64,000 nucleotides of DNA from Mitsuaria sp. GD03876 (GCF_029840635.1 NZ_JAOCCU010000031.1:1-64000), one strand, 5' to 3'. Shown: positions 35,368 to 44,306, counted from the first letter of the stretch. The notes: generated by a model not told the origin, from the letters alone. Translations and numbers: made by a program.

Positions 35368-36033
35368 ATGATCACCGTCACCATCATCGAAGACGACGCG
35401 ACCGTCCTGCAGCGACTGATCGACGTCGTGTCCGCCAGCAGCGCCTGCCAGATCGTGGGCATCGGCCGCAACCGCGGGGAATCGGTCTCCGCGATCCTCG
35501 CCAACCGCGCCGACATCTACCTGGTCGACCTGGGACTGCCCGACGTGGACGGCATCGACCTGATCAAGCTGATCAAGGAGAAGTGTCCCGACGCGCACAG
35601 CATCGTCATCAGCACCTTCGGCGACGCCAAGCATGTGATGCGCAGCCTGCGCTCCGGCGCGTCGGGTTATCTGCTGAAGGAAGAGATCCAACCCAGCCTG
35701 ATCGACAAGATCATCGCCACCCACAACGGTCACGCGCCGCTCAGCCCCGCCGTCTCGCGCCTGGTGCTGGACAAGCTGGAAAGCCTGGAGACCGGCGTCA
35801 AGCCCAAGGTCGACAAGGCGCAGAAGCTCAAGGAACTCGGCCTCGGCCAGCGCGAATGGAGCGTGTTGAACCTGCTCATCGAAGGCCTGCCGATCGTGGA
35901 CATCGGCAACCGGCTGTCGATCTCGCGCTTCACGGTGAATCAGCATCTGCGCTCGATCTATCGCAAGCTGAACGTCAACTCGCGCGCCATGGCCACCAGC
36001 GTCGCCCGCACGCATGGCCTGATCGACGACTGA
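35368..36033 (+). CDS. NarL/LuxR-family response regulator
   Basis: A 221-residue regulator. The receiver starts TVTIIEDDATVLQRL, with phosphoacceptor in IYLVDLGLPDVDG and Lys in GYLLKEE. The output domain is LuxR-type: LGQREWSVLNLLIEGLPIVDIGNRLSISRFTVNQHLRSIYRKL. It follows the hlyD-like gene by 106 bp and ends at a strong terminator, so it may belong to the secretion operon. NarL-type regulators pair with kinases of the type split at 14746/27899, and the T1SS genes lie between that kinase and this regulator. Confidence 0.92.
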   Translation: MITVTIIEDDATVLQRLIDVVSASSACQIVGIGRNRGESVSAILANRADIYLVDLGLPDVDGIDLIKLIKEKCPDAHSIVISTFGDAKHVMRSLRSGASGYLLKEEIQPSLIDKIIATHNGHAPLSPAVSRLVLDKLESLETGVKPKVDKAQKLKELGLGQREWSVLNLLIEGLPIVDIGNRLSISRFTVNQHLRSIYRKLNVNSRAMATSVARTHGLIDD

Positions 36034-36084
36034 ACGATCCTGCCGGACAGGCGGTTCGAACAGCAGCCCGAACCGCCGCCTCGA

Positions 36085-36120
36085 CAACGAAGAAGCCGCC
36101 CTCGGGCGGCTTCTTCGTTG
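36085..36120 (+). terminator. Terminator after the NarL-type regulator
   Basis: A 17-bp perfect stem (CAACGAAGAAGCCGCCC with its complement) around a 2-base centre lies 52 bp after the regulator stop and 17 bp from the convergent EAL-HDOD stop. It can serve both directions. Confidence 0.8.
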
Positions 36121-36136
36121 CGGGAGCGGCACAGGA

Positions 36137-37330
36137 TCAGGCCGCGAGCGGCTCGGGACGCGCGAAGCCCCGCGATGGGACGGTACCCACCGCCCGAGGC
36201 TGCAGCCGCATGCGCAGCAACTGCTTGCAGATCACGAAGGACGCGCGCTCGAGCTCGCCGGAGGTGCGCACCAGTCCCTCCTGCCGAAGGCGAAGGCGCC
36301 CGTGGGCCAGTTGACCGCGCAGCAGCACCGCCAGCTCGCGGTCGCGGCCGTGAACGGCGGCGATGTTCAACACCGCCAGCCAGGCGACCAGCACGGCGCG
36401 GGGCATCGACTCGAGCACCTCCACCAACGAATCGGAGACCGCCACCTCCTGCGGCGCATGGATCTCCTGCAGGCGCAACAGACGCGCGACGATCGCCGGA
36501 TGCCGGCCCGCGACCATGGCCAGCGACGGTGCCGCCACGCCGGCCCGCGCCAGCAGGTAGAGCTGCCCCACGACCGACGCCTCGCAGCCCGGCAGCGCGG
36601 TCACCGCCAGCGTCGACGGGCAGGCGATGCCGAAGCCCTGGAAGTAGTCGGCGCCGGCGGACAGGGCGCGCTCGTGGACCTGCTCGTCATCGATCTTCTC
36701 GGCGATGACGGCCATGCCCAGTTGATGGGCCTTGCGGATCAGCGACTGCAATTGATCGGTCGTCAGGCCGGGGACATCGATCTTGGCGAACTGCACCCAC
36801 GGCGCCAGCGACCAGCGCTCGTCGTCCAGGCGGACGACGTCGTCCAGCGCGAAACGATAACCACGCCCGTGAAGATCCCGGATGCGCTGCGTGAGCGCCT
36901 CGTCGACCTCCACCGTTTCCAGCAATTCGATGACGCCGACATCGGGCGTCATCGACTCGGCGATCGGGCTCATCAGGGTGCGGGCATCCATGTTGACCAG
37001 CACGTCGCCGATCGGATGCTCGGCCGCCGGCGAGCGGGTCAACAGCTCGCCGTCGAGCAGCGCGTTCGACAGCACCGCCGCCGTCGCGTATGCCCCCAAT
37101 TCCGGCCCCACCGGATCGTCGCTGCCGTTCCAGCGAAACAGCAGTTCCGTCGCGACAACGCGTCCTGTCCGATCGATGATCGGCTGGCTGGCGTACCGGA
37201 CATGGGGGGTGAGGTGTTCACGCGGGGAGATCGTTGGCGTGGGGGAATCCGCACCGCTGACGGGGGTGCGACCGGAGTCGAGGGAGCGGGTCATGACGCT
37301 GGGCAAGAGGGAAGTGGCGGGAAGCTTCAT
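36137..37330 (-). CDS. Degenerate EAL-HDOD signalling protein (YuxH-like)
   Basis: A 397-residue protein. The EAL-like domain (about 45-240) has ATELLFRW in place of EAL, DDVVRLDDE, and AEKIDDEQ where enzymes have AEGVE, so cyclic-di-GMP hydrolysis is unlikely; QGFGIACPS keeps the family's end. An HDOD domain follows (about 245-350, LYLLARAGVAAPSLAMVA). Such proteins usually act as signalling scaffolds or bind nucleotides without turnover. The ATG at 37330 is chosen by start of sequence; the ribosome site is weak. It is convergent with the NarL-type gene. Confidence 0.8.
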   Translation of the reverse strand: MKLPATSLLPSVMTRSLDSGRTPVSGADSPTPTISPREHLTPHVRYASQPIIDRTGRVVATELLFRWNGSDDPVGPELGAYATAAVLSNALLDGELLTRSPAAEHPIGDVLVNMDARTLMSPIAESMTPDVGVIELLETVEVDEALTQRIRDLHGRGYRFALDDVVRLDDERWSLAPWVQFAKIDVPGLTTDQLQSLIRKAHQLGMAVIAEKIDDEQVHERALSAGADYFQGFGIACPSTLAVTALPGCEASVVGQLYLLARAGVAAPSLAMVAGRHPAIVARLLRLQEIHAPQEVAVSDSLVEVLESMPRAVLVAWLAVLNIAAVHGRDRELAVLLRGQLAHGRLRLRQEGLVRTSGELERASFVICKQLLRMRLQPRAVGTVPSRGFARPEPLAA

Positions 37331-37621
37331 GCTATGAATCGCCCTCTCGAAACCGAATAGCAAACTCTTGTCATCCCCGACTGCCACCTAGCAGTTATTG
37401 GTGGGTTGCACCGACTACGACGAAGGAGGCACGCGGGCCTCGTCCTTGCCCCGTGCCCTCGACGTCCGGCACGTGTCGCACCGCAACCCGGTGCGACGCG
37501 CGCGCAACTCATCCGCCGGCTTCGGCACGGGGCGCCACCGCGCGGGGATACTTCCCCACGCAGGCGGCGAAACGACCGCCGGGCCGTTGGGTTTTCATTC
37601 CGGATCACAAGGAGAAGCAAC

Positions 37622-38287
37622 ATGCAGATGCGACACACCCGACTGGCCGCGGCCGCCCTCGCGGCGGCGATCCTGGCCGGCTGCGCCAACATGGACGAAC
37701 GCCAGCGCGGCACCGCGGGCGGCGCCGCGATCGGGGCCGTCTCCGGCGCGGTCATCAGTTCCGCCACCGGCGGCAAGGCCGGCACCGGCGCGCTGATCGG
37801 CGGCGCGCTCGGCGCGGTGGCCGGCAACGTCTGGTCGCGCCACATGGAAGACAAGCGCCGCGCGATGGAACAGGCCACGCAAGGCACCGGCGTCGAGGTG
37901 ACCCGCACCGCCGACAACCAGTTGAAGCTCGACGTCCCGAGCGACATCTCGTTCGCGACCAACAGCGCGGCGCTGGAACCGCGCCTGCGCCCGGTGCTCG
38001 ACGCCTTCGCCAACGGCCTGAACAGCAATCCGTCGCCGACGATGGTCCGCGTGGTCGGCCACACCGACAACACCGGCTCCGACGCGATCAACGACCCGTT
38101 GTCGCTGCGCCGCGCGGAAAGCGTGCGCAGCTACCTGGCCGATCGTGGCGTGCGCGGCGAGCGCATCGAGGTCGCCGGCCGCGGCTCGCGCGAGCCGCTG
38201 GTGTCCAACGACACGGCCGAAAGCCGCGCGAAGAACCGCCGGGTCGAGATCTTCCTGCGCGAACCGCAGCAGGGCAGCGGCGGTTGA
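37622..38287 (+). CDS. OmpA-family peptidoglycan-associated lipoprotein
   Basis: A 221-residue protein with AAGGAG before ATG 37622. The lipobox AAAILAGCAN (Cys about 21) is followed by two Gly-zipper stretches (GGAAIGAVSGAVISSATGG; GALIGGALGAVAGNV) that resemble YMGG/17-kDa antigen repeats. The C-terminal OmpA domain shows DISFATNSAAL, RVVGHTDNTGSDAIND, LSLRRAESVRSYL and SRAKNRRVEIFL, the peptidoglycan-binding signature. It is exported and anchored in the outer membrane. A hairpin terminator follows its stop. Confidence 0.92.
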   Translation: MQMRHTRLAAAALAAAILAGCANMDERQRGTAGGAAIGAVSGAVISSATGGKAGTGALIGGALGAVAGNVWSRHMEDKRRAMEQATQGTGVEVTRTADNQLKLDVPSDISFATNSAALEPRLRPVLDAFANGLNSNPSPTMVRVVGHTDNTGSDAINDPLSLRRAESVRSYLADRGVRGERIEVAGRGSREPLVSNDTAESRAKNRRVEIFLREPQQGSGG

Positions 38288-38303
38288 AGCCGCCTCGATG
38301 AAC

Positions 38304-38330
38304 AAAGGGCGCCCCGCGGGGCGCCCTTTT
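38304..38330 (+). terminator. Terminator after the OmpA-like gene
   Basis: AAAGGGCGCCCC pairs with GGGGCGCCCTTT around two bases and is followed by T, 17 bp after the stop and 20 bp before the convergent small gene's stop. It probably works in both directions. Confidence 0.85.
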
Positions 38331-38349
38331 CATTGGGAAGCACCAGGCG

Positions 38350-38553
38350 TCAGAACTGCGGCTTGGCCGGTTCCGGCCCCATGTGGGGCCCGGTGCGATG
38401 GAGCGCCCCGCCCTCGCCTTCCCAGGTGGTGACCTCCTCCGGCTTGCCGTGCGAGGTCTTGTGGCGTTGCGTGGCGCGGCGCGCCTGCCATTGCCACAGC
38501 GCATAGCCGGCCAGGCTCGACAGCGCGATCGGGACCAGTCGTTTCATCAGCAT
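38350..38553 (-). CDS. Small one-TM hypothetical protein
   Basis: A 67-residue protein with one N-terminal hydrophobic helix (LVPIALSSLAGYALWQWQA) and a polar C-terminal tail rich in Gly, Glu and His. GGAG lies 9 bases before the ATG at 38553. It is downstream of the Cys-containing periplasmic protein gene by 22 bp on the same strand. Function unknown. Confidence 0.5.
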   Translation of the reverse strand: MLMKRLVPIALSSLAGYALWQWQARRATQRHKTSHGKPEEVTTWEGEGGALHRTGPHMGPEPAKPQF

Positions 38554-38574
38554 GATGGATCGCTCCTCGCTTGA

Positions 38575-39099
38575 TCAACGGGTGGGCGCGCTGGCCTTGG
38601 GCTGGCGCGGCGGCGGGACGTCGGGACCCGGCCGCATCGTCGCGCTCGGCGGCGTGGCGGGCGCGCCCGCGGCGGTGGGGTTCTCCTGCACCATGCGGTC
38701 GATGCGGGTCAGGATGCCGCCGCTTTCGACGCTGCCATCGCGCGTGCCCTGGCCCATGACCATCCGGCGGCAGTCCTCGCGGTCGTCCTCGTTCACGCGC
38801 TGGCAACGCAGCATCGCGTTGTTGGCGAGCTCCTGCGTGCTCGCGGTCTTGAGGCGGCCGCGCTGCGCTTCCTGGCGCGCGGCGCCGGCCTCCTTCAAGC
38901 AGGTGGCGCGGGCCTGGCCGGATTGGCCGGACAGGCAACGGGCCCGTTCCTGCTCATAGGTCGACTGGGCGTCGGACTTGGTCGAGGCGCCCGCGGCGAA
39001 AGCCGGCGCGGCCACCATCATGACCGCCGAGAGCACGGCCCCGGCGGTGACCAGGGCGGCGGTGGACGGCGACGAGAGGGTCTTGTTGAACTTGATCAT
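38575..39099 (-). CDS. Periplasmic hypothetical protein with paired cysteines
   Basis: A 174-residue protein from ATG 39099 (AAGGAA upstream). A signal peptide ends AAPAFAAG (about residue 36). Two Cys pairs ([19 protein letters not shown] and [17 protein letters not shown]) could form disulfides, and a Pro-rich tail ends the protein. Related proteins with the [10 protein letters not shown] motif occur in Burkholderiales next to stress genes. Function unknown. Confidence 0.65.
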   Translation of the reverse strand: MIKFNKTLSSPSTAALVTAGAVLSAVMMVAAPAFAAGASTKSDAQSTYEQERARCLSGQSGQARATCLKEAGAARQEAQRGRLKTASTQELANNAMLRCQRVNEDDREDCRRMVMGQGTRDGSVESGGILTRIDRMVQENPTAAGAPATPPSATMRPGPDVPPPRQPKASAPTR

Positions 39100-39210
39100 C
39101 TGGATTCCTTTCCGGCGCGCGGCGCCGCAGCGGACGGACGATGAAAGGGAGGATGGAGCAAGCGTAGGCCGCCCGCGCGCCGGCGTCTGTCGTACCGCGC
39201 CGGAGCCGCC

Positions 39211-39255
39211 TGTAGGACGAGTCCGGCAGCGCCGCGCTCGGCGTCCCGTCCTACA
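39211..39255. promoter_or_regulatory. Inverted repeat in a divergent promoter region
   Basis: TGTAGGACG at 39211-39219 and CGTCCTACA at 39247-39255 are perfect 9-bp arms with a 27-bp spacer, between the periplasmic protein gene (minus) and the DUF1328 gene (plus). The sequence resembles promoter-proximal motifs seen near stress genes in related bacteria, so a shared stress regulator is possible. Confidence 0.5.
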
Positions 39256-39352
39256 TCCGGACGTGGACCCTGCCGACCCCCGCGCGCCGGGGGCCGCTTC
39301 TACAGTGGCTGCAAGCGCCGCGCCGCGGCCGACAGCAGGAAAGGACATCGTC

Positions 39353-39529
39353 ATGTTGAAGTGGGCCTTGATCTTTGCCGTGATCTCGCTGGTGGCGGGT
39401 GTGCTCGGCTTCACCGGCGTCGCCGCCGGCGCGGCCGGCATCGCCAAGATCCTGTTCGGGGTCTTCCTGGTCATCTGCCTGGTGCTGCTGGTGCTCGGCA
39501 TCACCGGCGTGAACGCCTTGCGCAAGTGA
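39353..39529 (+). CDS. DUF1328 small membrane protein
   Basis: A 58-residue protein with two membrane helices ([20 protein letters not shown] and [19 protein letters not shown]), the full DUF1328/YtjA pattern including the AAGAAGIAK turn. The family is induced by envelope and osmotic stress; exact function is unknown. GGAAAGGA lies upstream of the ATG. It starts a stress-type gene string. Confidence 0.88.
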   Translation: MLKWALIFAVISLVAGVLGFTGVAAGAAGIAKILFGVFLVICLVLLVLGITGVNALRK

Positions 39530-39562
39530 CCGTCCCGCATCCGTTTCCAGAGGAGCCAGCCC

Positions 39563-40099
39563 ATGAACGCCCCTGAACACAAGCACCTGCAGCTCGACGA
39601 GCAGGCCTTGCAGCGCGCTCGCCAGCACCTGGACGAAGGTCCCGTCACGCCGAGCTACGGCCCGTGGCGCGACGACGTCGTGCGCCTGCTCAACGACGCG
39701 CTGGCCACCGAGCTCGTCTGCGTGCTGCGCTACAAGCGCCACTACTTCACCGCGCACGGCATGAACTCGCCGCGCATCGCCGAGGAGTTCCTCGAGCACG
39801 CCACGCAGGAGGCCGTCCACGCGGACCGCATCGCCGAGCGCATCGTGCAGCTCGGCGCCGATCCGGACTTCAGCCCCGACTCGCTGACCCGGCGCAGCCA
39901 TGCCGAGTACGACGAGGCCAAGGACCTGAAGTCGATGCTGCGGGCCAACCTCGTCGCCGAGCGCATCGCCGTCGAGGCTTATCGGCAGATGATCCAGTTG
40001 ATCGGCGACAAGGATCCGACGACGCGCCGCATCCTCGAGGAAGTCCTCGCCGAGGAGGAAGAGCACGCCGACGACCTGGCCGACCTGCTGAGGGAGTGA
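39563..40099 (+). CDS. Ferritin-like (bacterioferritin-type) protein
   Basis: A 178-residue four-helix protein. Iron-ligand-type residues appear in LNDALATELVCVLRYKRHYF, FLEHATQEAVHADRIAERI, LRANLVAERIAVEAYRQMI and LEEVLAEEEEHADDL, the E...ExxH pairs of a di-iron ferritin. It lacks the haem Met of true bacterioferritin at the usual place. It starts 33 bp after DUF1328 and ends 3 bp before the phospholipase D gene. Confidence 0.88.
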   Translation: MNAPEHKHLQLDEQALQRARQHLDEGPVTPSYGPWRDDVVRLLNDALATELVCVLRYKRHYFTAHGMNSPRIAEEFLEHATQEAVHADRIAERIVQLGADPDFSPDSLTRRSHAEYDEAKDLKSMLRANLVAERIAVEAYRQMIQLIGDKDPTTRRILEEVLAEEEEHADDLADLLRE

Positions 40100-40102
40100 T
40101 CG

Positions 40103-41587
40103 GTGCGCCGGCGCGTCGCGGCCCTGGTCTTCGCGCTCGGCATCGGCGCGGGCCTCGTCGCCTGCGGCACGCCGCGCCCGCCGGTCAACGGCCGGATCCC
40201 CGACCCGCCCGCGTCGGCGCCGCCGCTGACGCGGGTCGCCGCGCAGGTGGACGTGGTCGGCACGCGCGGGCCGATGAACCAGGCCAGCCGCGAGCAGGCG
40301 CTGCAGGCGGCCGCCGCGCAAGGCAAGGCCGAGCTGCTCAAGCGCCAGCTCGCGGCGATGTCCGCGTTCGGCGATGTCGACCTGTACGCGGGCAACGATG
40401 CCCGGCTGCTCGTCGATGGCCCGGCCACCTTCGCCGCGATGTTCGCGGCCATCGGCCAGGCGCGCCGGCAGGTCGTGCTGGAGAGCTACATCATCGAGGA
40501 CGCCGACGTGTCGCGGCAGCTCGCCGATCTGCTGCTGGCGCGGCGGGCGCAAGGCCTGGAGGTCGCGATCCTGTACGACGCGGTCGGCTCGCTGGGCACG
40601 CAGGACGCCTACTTCGATCGGATGCGCCAGGGCGGCATCGCCGTCTGCGCCTTCAATCCGGTGAACCCGCTCAAGCGCGCCCGGTATCACAAGATCAGCC
40701 ACCGCGACCACCGCAAGATTCTCGTCGTCGACGGCGAGGTCGGCTTCACCGGCGGCATCAACATCAGCGCGGTCTACTCGTCGGGCTCGGGCGGCTTCGG
40801 CAGCCGCGGCTCGGCCAAGCCCGCCAAGGCCTCGCGGTCCGCCGCGGCCGCTTCACCGGCCTCGGCGGCGAGCGACGCGACCGCCCAGGCCGACGAGAAC
40901 GGCTGGCGCGACACCATGATCCAGGTGCGCGGCCCCGCGACGCAGGCGCTGCACACGATGTTCCGCGAGGTCTGGTCGCAGCAGCACTGCGAGGGCACCG
41001 TCAGCGCGATCGCGTTACCGCCGGGGCCGCCCGCGGGCAAACAGCTGATGCGCGTGATCCCGTCCACGCCGCAGGACACCGAGAACCGCATCTACACGCT
41101 GCTGCTGGGCAGCATCCGCGCGGCGCAGCGCAGCGTCTACCTGACGATGGCCTACTTCGCGCCCGGCCAGGACATGGTGGACGCGCTGTGCGACGCGGCC
41201 GCGCGCGGGGTCGACGTCGAGTTGATCCTGCCCTCGCGCAGCGACTTCTCGCCGGTGATGCACGCGGGCCGCAGCCACTACGAGCGGCTGCTCAAGGCCG
41301 GCGTGCGCATCCACGAGCTACAGGACGCGGTGCTGCATGCGAAGACCGCCGTGATCGACGGCGTGGTCTCCACGGTCGGCTCCAGCAACATGGACTGGCG
41401 CAGCTTCGTCCACAACAACGAGGTCAACGCCGTCGTGCTCGGCGAGGACTTCGGCGACGCGATGACCCGGATGTTCGAGCGCGACCGCGCCGCCTCCCGG
41501 TCCATCGACCTCGTCCGCTGGCAGGACCGCGGCGTGTGGCAGCGCGGCAAGGAATTCTTCTCCAGGATGTTTGAACAATGGTGGTGA
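40103..41587 (+). CDS. Phospholipase D / cardiolipin-synthase-like lipoprotein
   Basis: A 494-residue protein starting at GTG 40103 (AGGGAG upstream). A lipobox ends LGIGAGLVACGT. Two HKD domains are complete: HRDHRKILVVDGEVGFTGGIN (about 200) and LHAKTAVIDGVVSTVGSSNMDW (about 415), as in ClsB/C-type phosphatidyl transferases. An Ala/Ser-rich insert (about 230-270) interrupts the first half. The N-terminal lipid anchor is unusual for cardiolipin synthase and points to an envelope-facing enzyme. It overlaps the AsmA gene by 10 bases. Confidence 0.85.
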   Translation: MRRRVAALVFALGIGAGLVACGTPRPPVNGRIPDPPASAPPLTRVAAQVDVVGTRGPMNQASREQALQAAAAQGKAELLKRQLAAMSAFGDVDLYAGNDARLLVDGPATFAAMFAAIGQARRQVVLESYIIEDADVSRQLADLLLARRAQGLEVAILYDAVGSLGTQDAYFDRMRQGGIAVCAFNPVNPLKRARYHKISHRDHRKILVVDGEVGFTGGINISAVYSSGSGGFGSRGSAKPAKASRSAAAASPASAASDATAQADENGWRDTMIQVRGPATQALHTMFREVWSQQHCEGTVSAIALPPGPPAGKQLMRVIPSTPQDTENRIYTLLLGSIRAAQRSVYLTMAYFAPGQDMVDALCDAAARGVDVELILPSRSDFSPVMHAGRSHYERLLKAGVRIHELQDAVLHAKTAVIDGVVSTVGSSNMDWRSFVHNNEVNAVVLGEDFGDAMTRMFERDRAASRSIDLVRWQDRGVWQRGKEFFSRMFEQWW

Positions 41588-43857
41588 ACAACGAGACCTC
41601 CGGCGCGTCGCACGGCGCGCCGACGCCCGAGCCGCGACGACGTCGCGCGCGGCATCACTGGGCGGTGGGCCTGCTGACGCTGCTGGCGCTGCTGCTGATC
41701 GCCGTGGGCGTGTGCGAGTGGCTGGGCTGGCCCTTCCTGCGCCGCCCGGCCGAGCAATGGCTGAGCCAGAAGATGGACCGGCAGGTGCGCTTCGACGGCG
41801 CCGAGGGCGGCAGCTGGCAGTTGCGCCTGATCGGCCATCCGCGGCTGCGCGCGCACAGCGTGACGATCGCCGGCCCGAGCTGGAGCACCCTCGGTGGCCC
41901 GACGCTGCAGGCGCAGGACGCCGAACTGACGCTGCGCTACACCGACCTGCTCGCCTTGCGCCACGAGGGCCAGACCTTCCGGGTGAAGGCGCTCCGCGCC
42001 GGCGAGCTCGCGCTGCGGCTGGAGCGCGATGTCGAGGGCCGTGCCAGCTGGCAATTCGGCAAGCAGCCGTCCAGCGACACGCAGATCCGCCAGCGGCCCA
42101 AGATCGACGGCGTGCGCTTCGACCTGCTGGAGGTTCGCCAGGGCACGGCGCTGGTCGACGACAAGATCCAGCAGCTGTCGCTGCTGGCGCGTTTCGCGCT
42201 GCGCGAGACCTGGACCACGGCGGACCGCGCGGCGTCGGCGGTGCGGTCCGGCGAGGACGGCGCCTCCAGCACCGTGCGCGAGCGGGGCACGCCGTCCGTC
42301 GCGAGCCGGGCCGCGAGCGCCGCGGCCTCGGGCACGCGCCTGGCGGTCGACTTCGGCGAACGCCTCGCCGGCAAGCCCAAGGGCGCCTCCGACGCCGCGA
42401 GCGCGCCGGGCCCCGGCGAAGGCGGCCGCTACGGCGTGACCGCCCATGCCGAGGGCCACTACCGCGAGTTGCCGCTGAAGGCGACGCTGCAGACCGGCTC
42501 CGCCCTGCCCTGGTTGTCCTCCGACCCGAACGCGCCGGCGGTGCCGGTCACCCTGCGCGGCAACATCGGCAAGGCGCAGTTGAGCTTCGACGGCCTGGTG
42601 CGCGACCTGCTGGTGAGCCAGGGCCTGGACGGCCGCTACACCTTGAGCGGTCCGTCGCTGGCGGCGGTCGGCGAGCCGCTGGGCGTGACCCTGCCGACCA
42701 CGCCGGCCTTCGCGATGCAGGGCCGGCTCACCCGCGACGGCCCGCGCTGGACCACCGCCGTGTCCAAGGCCACGATCGGCAAGAGCCACCTCAGCGGCGA
42801 CTTCGAGTTCCTCAAGCCCGACAACGCGGTGCCCAAGCTCACCGGCGAGCTGCGCGGACGCGAACTCTGGCTGGCCGATCTCGGACCGGCGGTGGGCGTG
42901 CCGGCCAATCCCGACGCGCCCAAGGCGAGCCGGCCGACCCGCGTGCTGCCGGACAAGCAGTTCGACCTGCCCTCGCTGCGCGCGATGAACGCCAACGTCG
43001 ACGTGAAGCTGGCGCGCTTCGAATCGGGCACCGCGCTGCTGCAGGCGGCCGAGCCGCTGAACGCGCGCATCGTGCTGCAGGACGGCGTGCTCGAGCTGCG
43101 CGACATCGACGCCCGCGTCGCGCGCGGCCAACTGGCCGGCCGGATGATGCTGGACGGCCGTGAGCCGCGGGCCAAGTGGCAGGCGCGGCTGCGCGTCAGC
43201 GGCGTGCACCTGGAGCAGTGGCTGAACCTGGAGCGCAAGAACGGCCAGCGCTGGGTGACCGGCGTGATGGGCGGCCGGATCGCGCTGGACGGGACCGGAC
43301 GCTCGACGGCGGAGCTGCTGGCCAGCGCCGACGGCCGCATGGTGCTGTTCTGGACCGACGGCACCGTGTCGCACCTGATCGTCGAGGCCGCCGGCATCGA
43401 CATCGCCCAGGGCCTGGGCCTGCTGGTGCGCGGCGACGACGCGCTCCAGGTCAACTGCGGCGTCGCCGACCTGCGGGTCAAGGACGGCGTGGTGACGCCG
43501 CGGCCGATGGTGATCGACACCAAGGACTCGGTGGTGCTGGTGGACGGCGGCATGTCGCTGGCCACCGAGCGGCTGGCGCTGACGGCCAAGGTCGATCCCA
43601 AGGACAAGAGCCCGCTGACGCTGCGCACGCCGCTGAACATCCAGGGCACGCTGGGCGATCCCAAGCTCAGCCTGCAGAAGGGCCCGCTGCTGCGCAAGCT
43701 GCTGCCCGCGACGGTGCTGGGCGTGGCGGTGGCGCCGCTGGCGGCGATCGTGCCGCTGATCGACCTGGGCGAGGAGCCGGACGAGGAGAGCCTGCGCGCG
43801 CTGTCCGAATGCAACGCGCGCCTCGCGCCGACATCGAAGCGGAGGCCGGGATCGTGA
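41578..43857 (+). CDS. AsmA-family envelope protein
   Basis: A 759-residue protein with one N-terminal membrane anchor (WAVGLLTLLALLLIAVGVCEWLGW) and an otherwise periplasmic beta-rich body. The sequence shows AsmA domain features: LRRPAEQWLSQKMDRQVRFDG, LRAHSVTIAGPSW, DGRYTLSGPSLAAVG and the C-terminal GVVTPRPMVIDTKDSVVLVDGGMSL, LNIQGTLGDPKLSL. AsmA proteins are thought to shuttle phospholipid or assist the outer membrane. A Ser/Ala-rich insert (about 210-285) is odd. Overlap with the phospholipase gene suggests joint lipid work. Confidence 0.88.
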   Translation: MVVNNETSGASHGAPTPEPRRRRARHHWAVGLLTLLALLLIAVGVCEWLGWPFLRRPAEQWLSQKMDRQVRFDGAEGGSWQLRLIGHPRLRAHSVTIAGPSWSTLGGPTLQAQDAELTLRYTDLLALRHEGQTFRVKALRAGELALRLERDVEGRASWQFGKQPSSDTQIRQRPKIDGVRFDLLEVRQGTALVDDKIQQLSLLARFALRETWTTADRAASAVRSGEDGASSTVRERGTPSVASRAASAAASGTRLAVDFGERLAGKPKGASDAASAPGPGEGGRYGVTAHAEGHYRELPLKATLQTGSALPWLSSDPNAPAVPVTLRGNIGKAQLSFDGLVRDLLVSQGLDGRYTLSGPSLAAVGEPLGVTLPTTPAFAMQGRLTRDGPRWTTAVSKATIGKSHLSGDFEFLKPDNAVPKLTGELRGRELWLADLGPAVGVPANPDAPKASRPTRVLPDKQFDLPSLRAMNANVDVKLARFESGTALLQAAEPLNARIVLQDGVLELRDIDARVARGQLAGRMMLDGREPRAKWQARLRVSGVHLEQWLNLERKNGQRWVTGVMGGRIALDGTGRSTAELLASADGRMVLFWTDGTVSHLIVEAAGIDIAQGLGLLVRGDDALQVNCGVADLRVKDGVVTPRPMVIDTKDSVVLVDGGMSLATERLALTAKVDPKDKSPLTLRTPLNIQGTLGDPKLSLQKGPLLRKLLPATVLGVAVAPLAAIVPLIDLGEEPDEESLRALSECNARLAPTSKRRPGS

Positions 43858-43859
43858 TA

Positions 43860-44306
43860 ATGGGCGGCTCGTACACGCCCATGCCCATGTCCACCGTTCC
43901 CGTTCCCGTCACCGCACCGACGCCCGGCACGCTGAACTGTTTCCTGGTCGAGGACAGCCCGCTGATCCGCGAGAACCTGGTGGCGACGCTGCAGGAGATG
44001 CTCGACCTCGAGGTCGTCGGCCAGGCCGAGGACGAGGCGGCCGCGCTGCGCTGGCTGCACGACGAGGCGGTGCCCTGCGACCTGGTCATCGTCGACCTGT
44101 TCCTCAAGCGCGGCTCGGGCCTGTCGCTGCTGCCCAAGGCGCGGCTGCTGCAGCCCGAGGCCAAGATCGTCGTGCTGAGCAACTACGCCACCGCCGACAT
44201 GCGCCGCCGCTGCGCCGAGCTCGGCGCCGACCGCGTCTTCGACAAGTCCAGCGAGCTCGACGAGCTGATCGCCTACTGCCTGGACCTGGCGTCGTCCAAG
44301 GCTTGA
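43860..44306 (+). CDS. Stand-alone receiver-domain protein
   Basis: A 148-residue protein with a short Pro/Thr-rich tail (1-25) then a receiver: LNCFLVEDSPLIRENLVATL, phosphoacceptor in DLVIVDLFLKRGSGLSLL, Ser in VVLSNYAT and Lys in VFDKSSEL. There is no output domain, so it acts by protein contact or relay. The start at 43860 is 2 bases after the AsmA stop; later ATGs at 43881 or 43887 are possible. It may be coupled to the lipid genes. Confidence 0.8.
   Translation: MGGSYTPMPMSTVPVPVTAPTPGTLNCFLVEDSPLIRENLVATLQEMLDLEVVGQAEDEAAALRWLHDEAVPCDLVIVDLFLKRGSGLSLLPKARLLQPEAKIVVLSNYATADMRRRCAELGADRVFDKSSELDELIAYCLDLASSKA

Noticed and set aside
40103-41587. Housekeeping cardiolipin synthase
   Set aside because: It begins with a lipobox rather than membrane helices, so an envelope-facing phospholipase D-like role is more likely; no symbol assigned.
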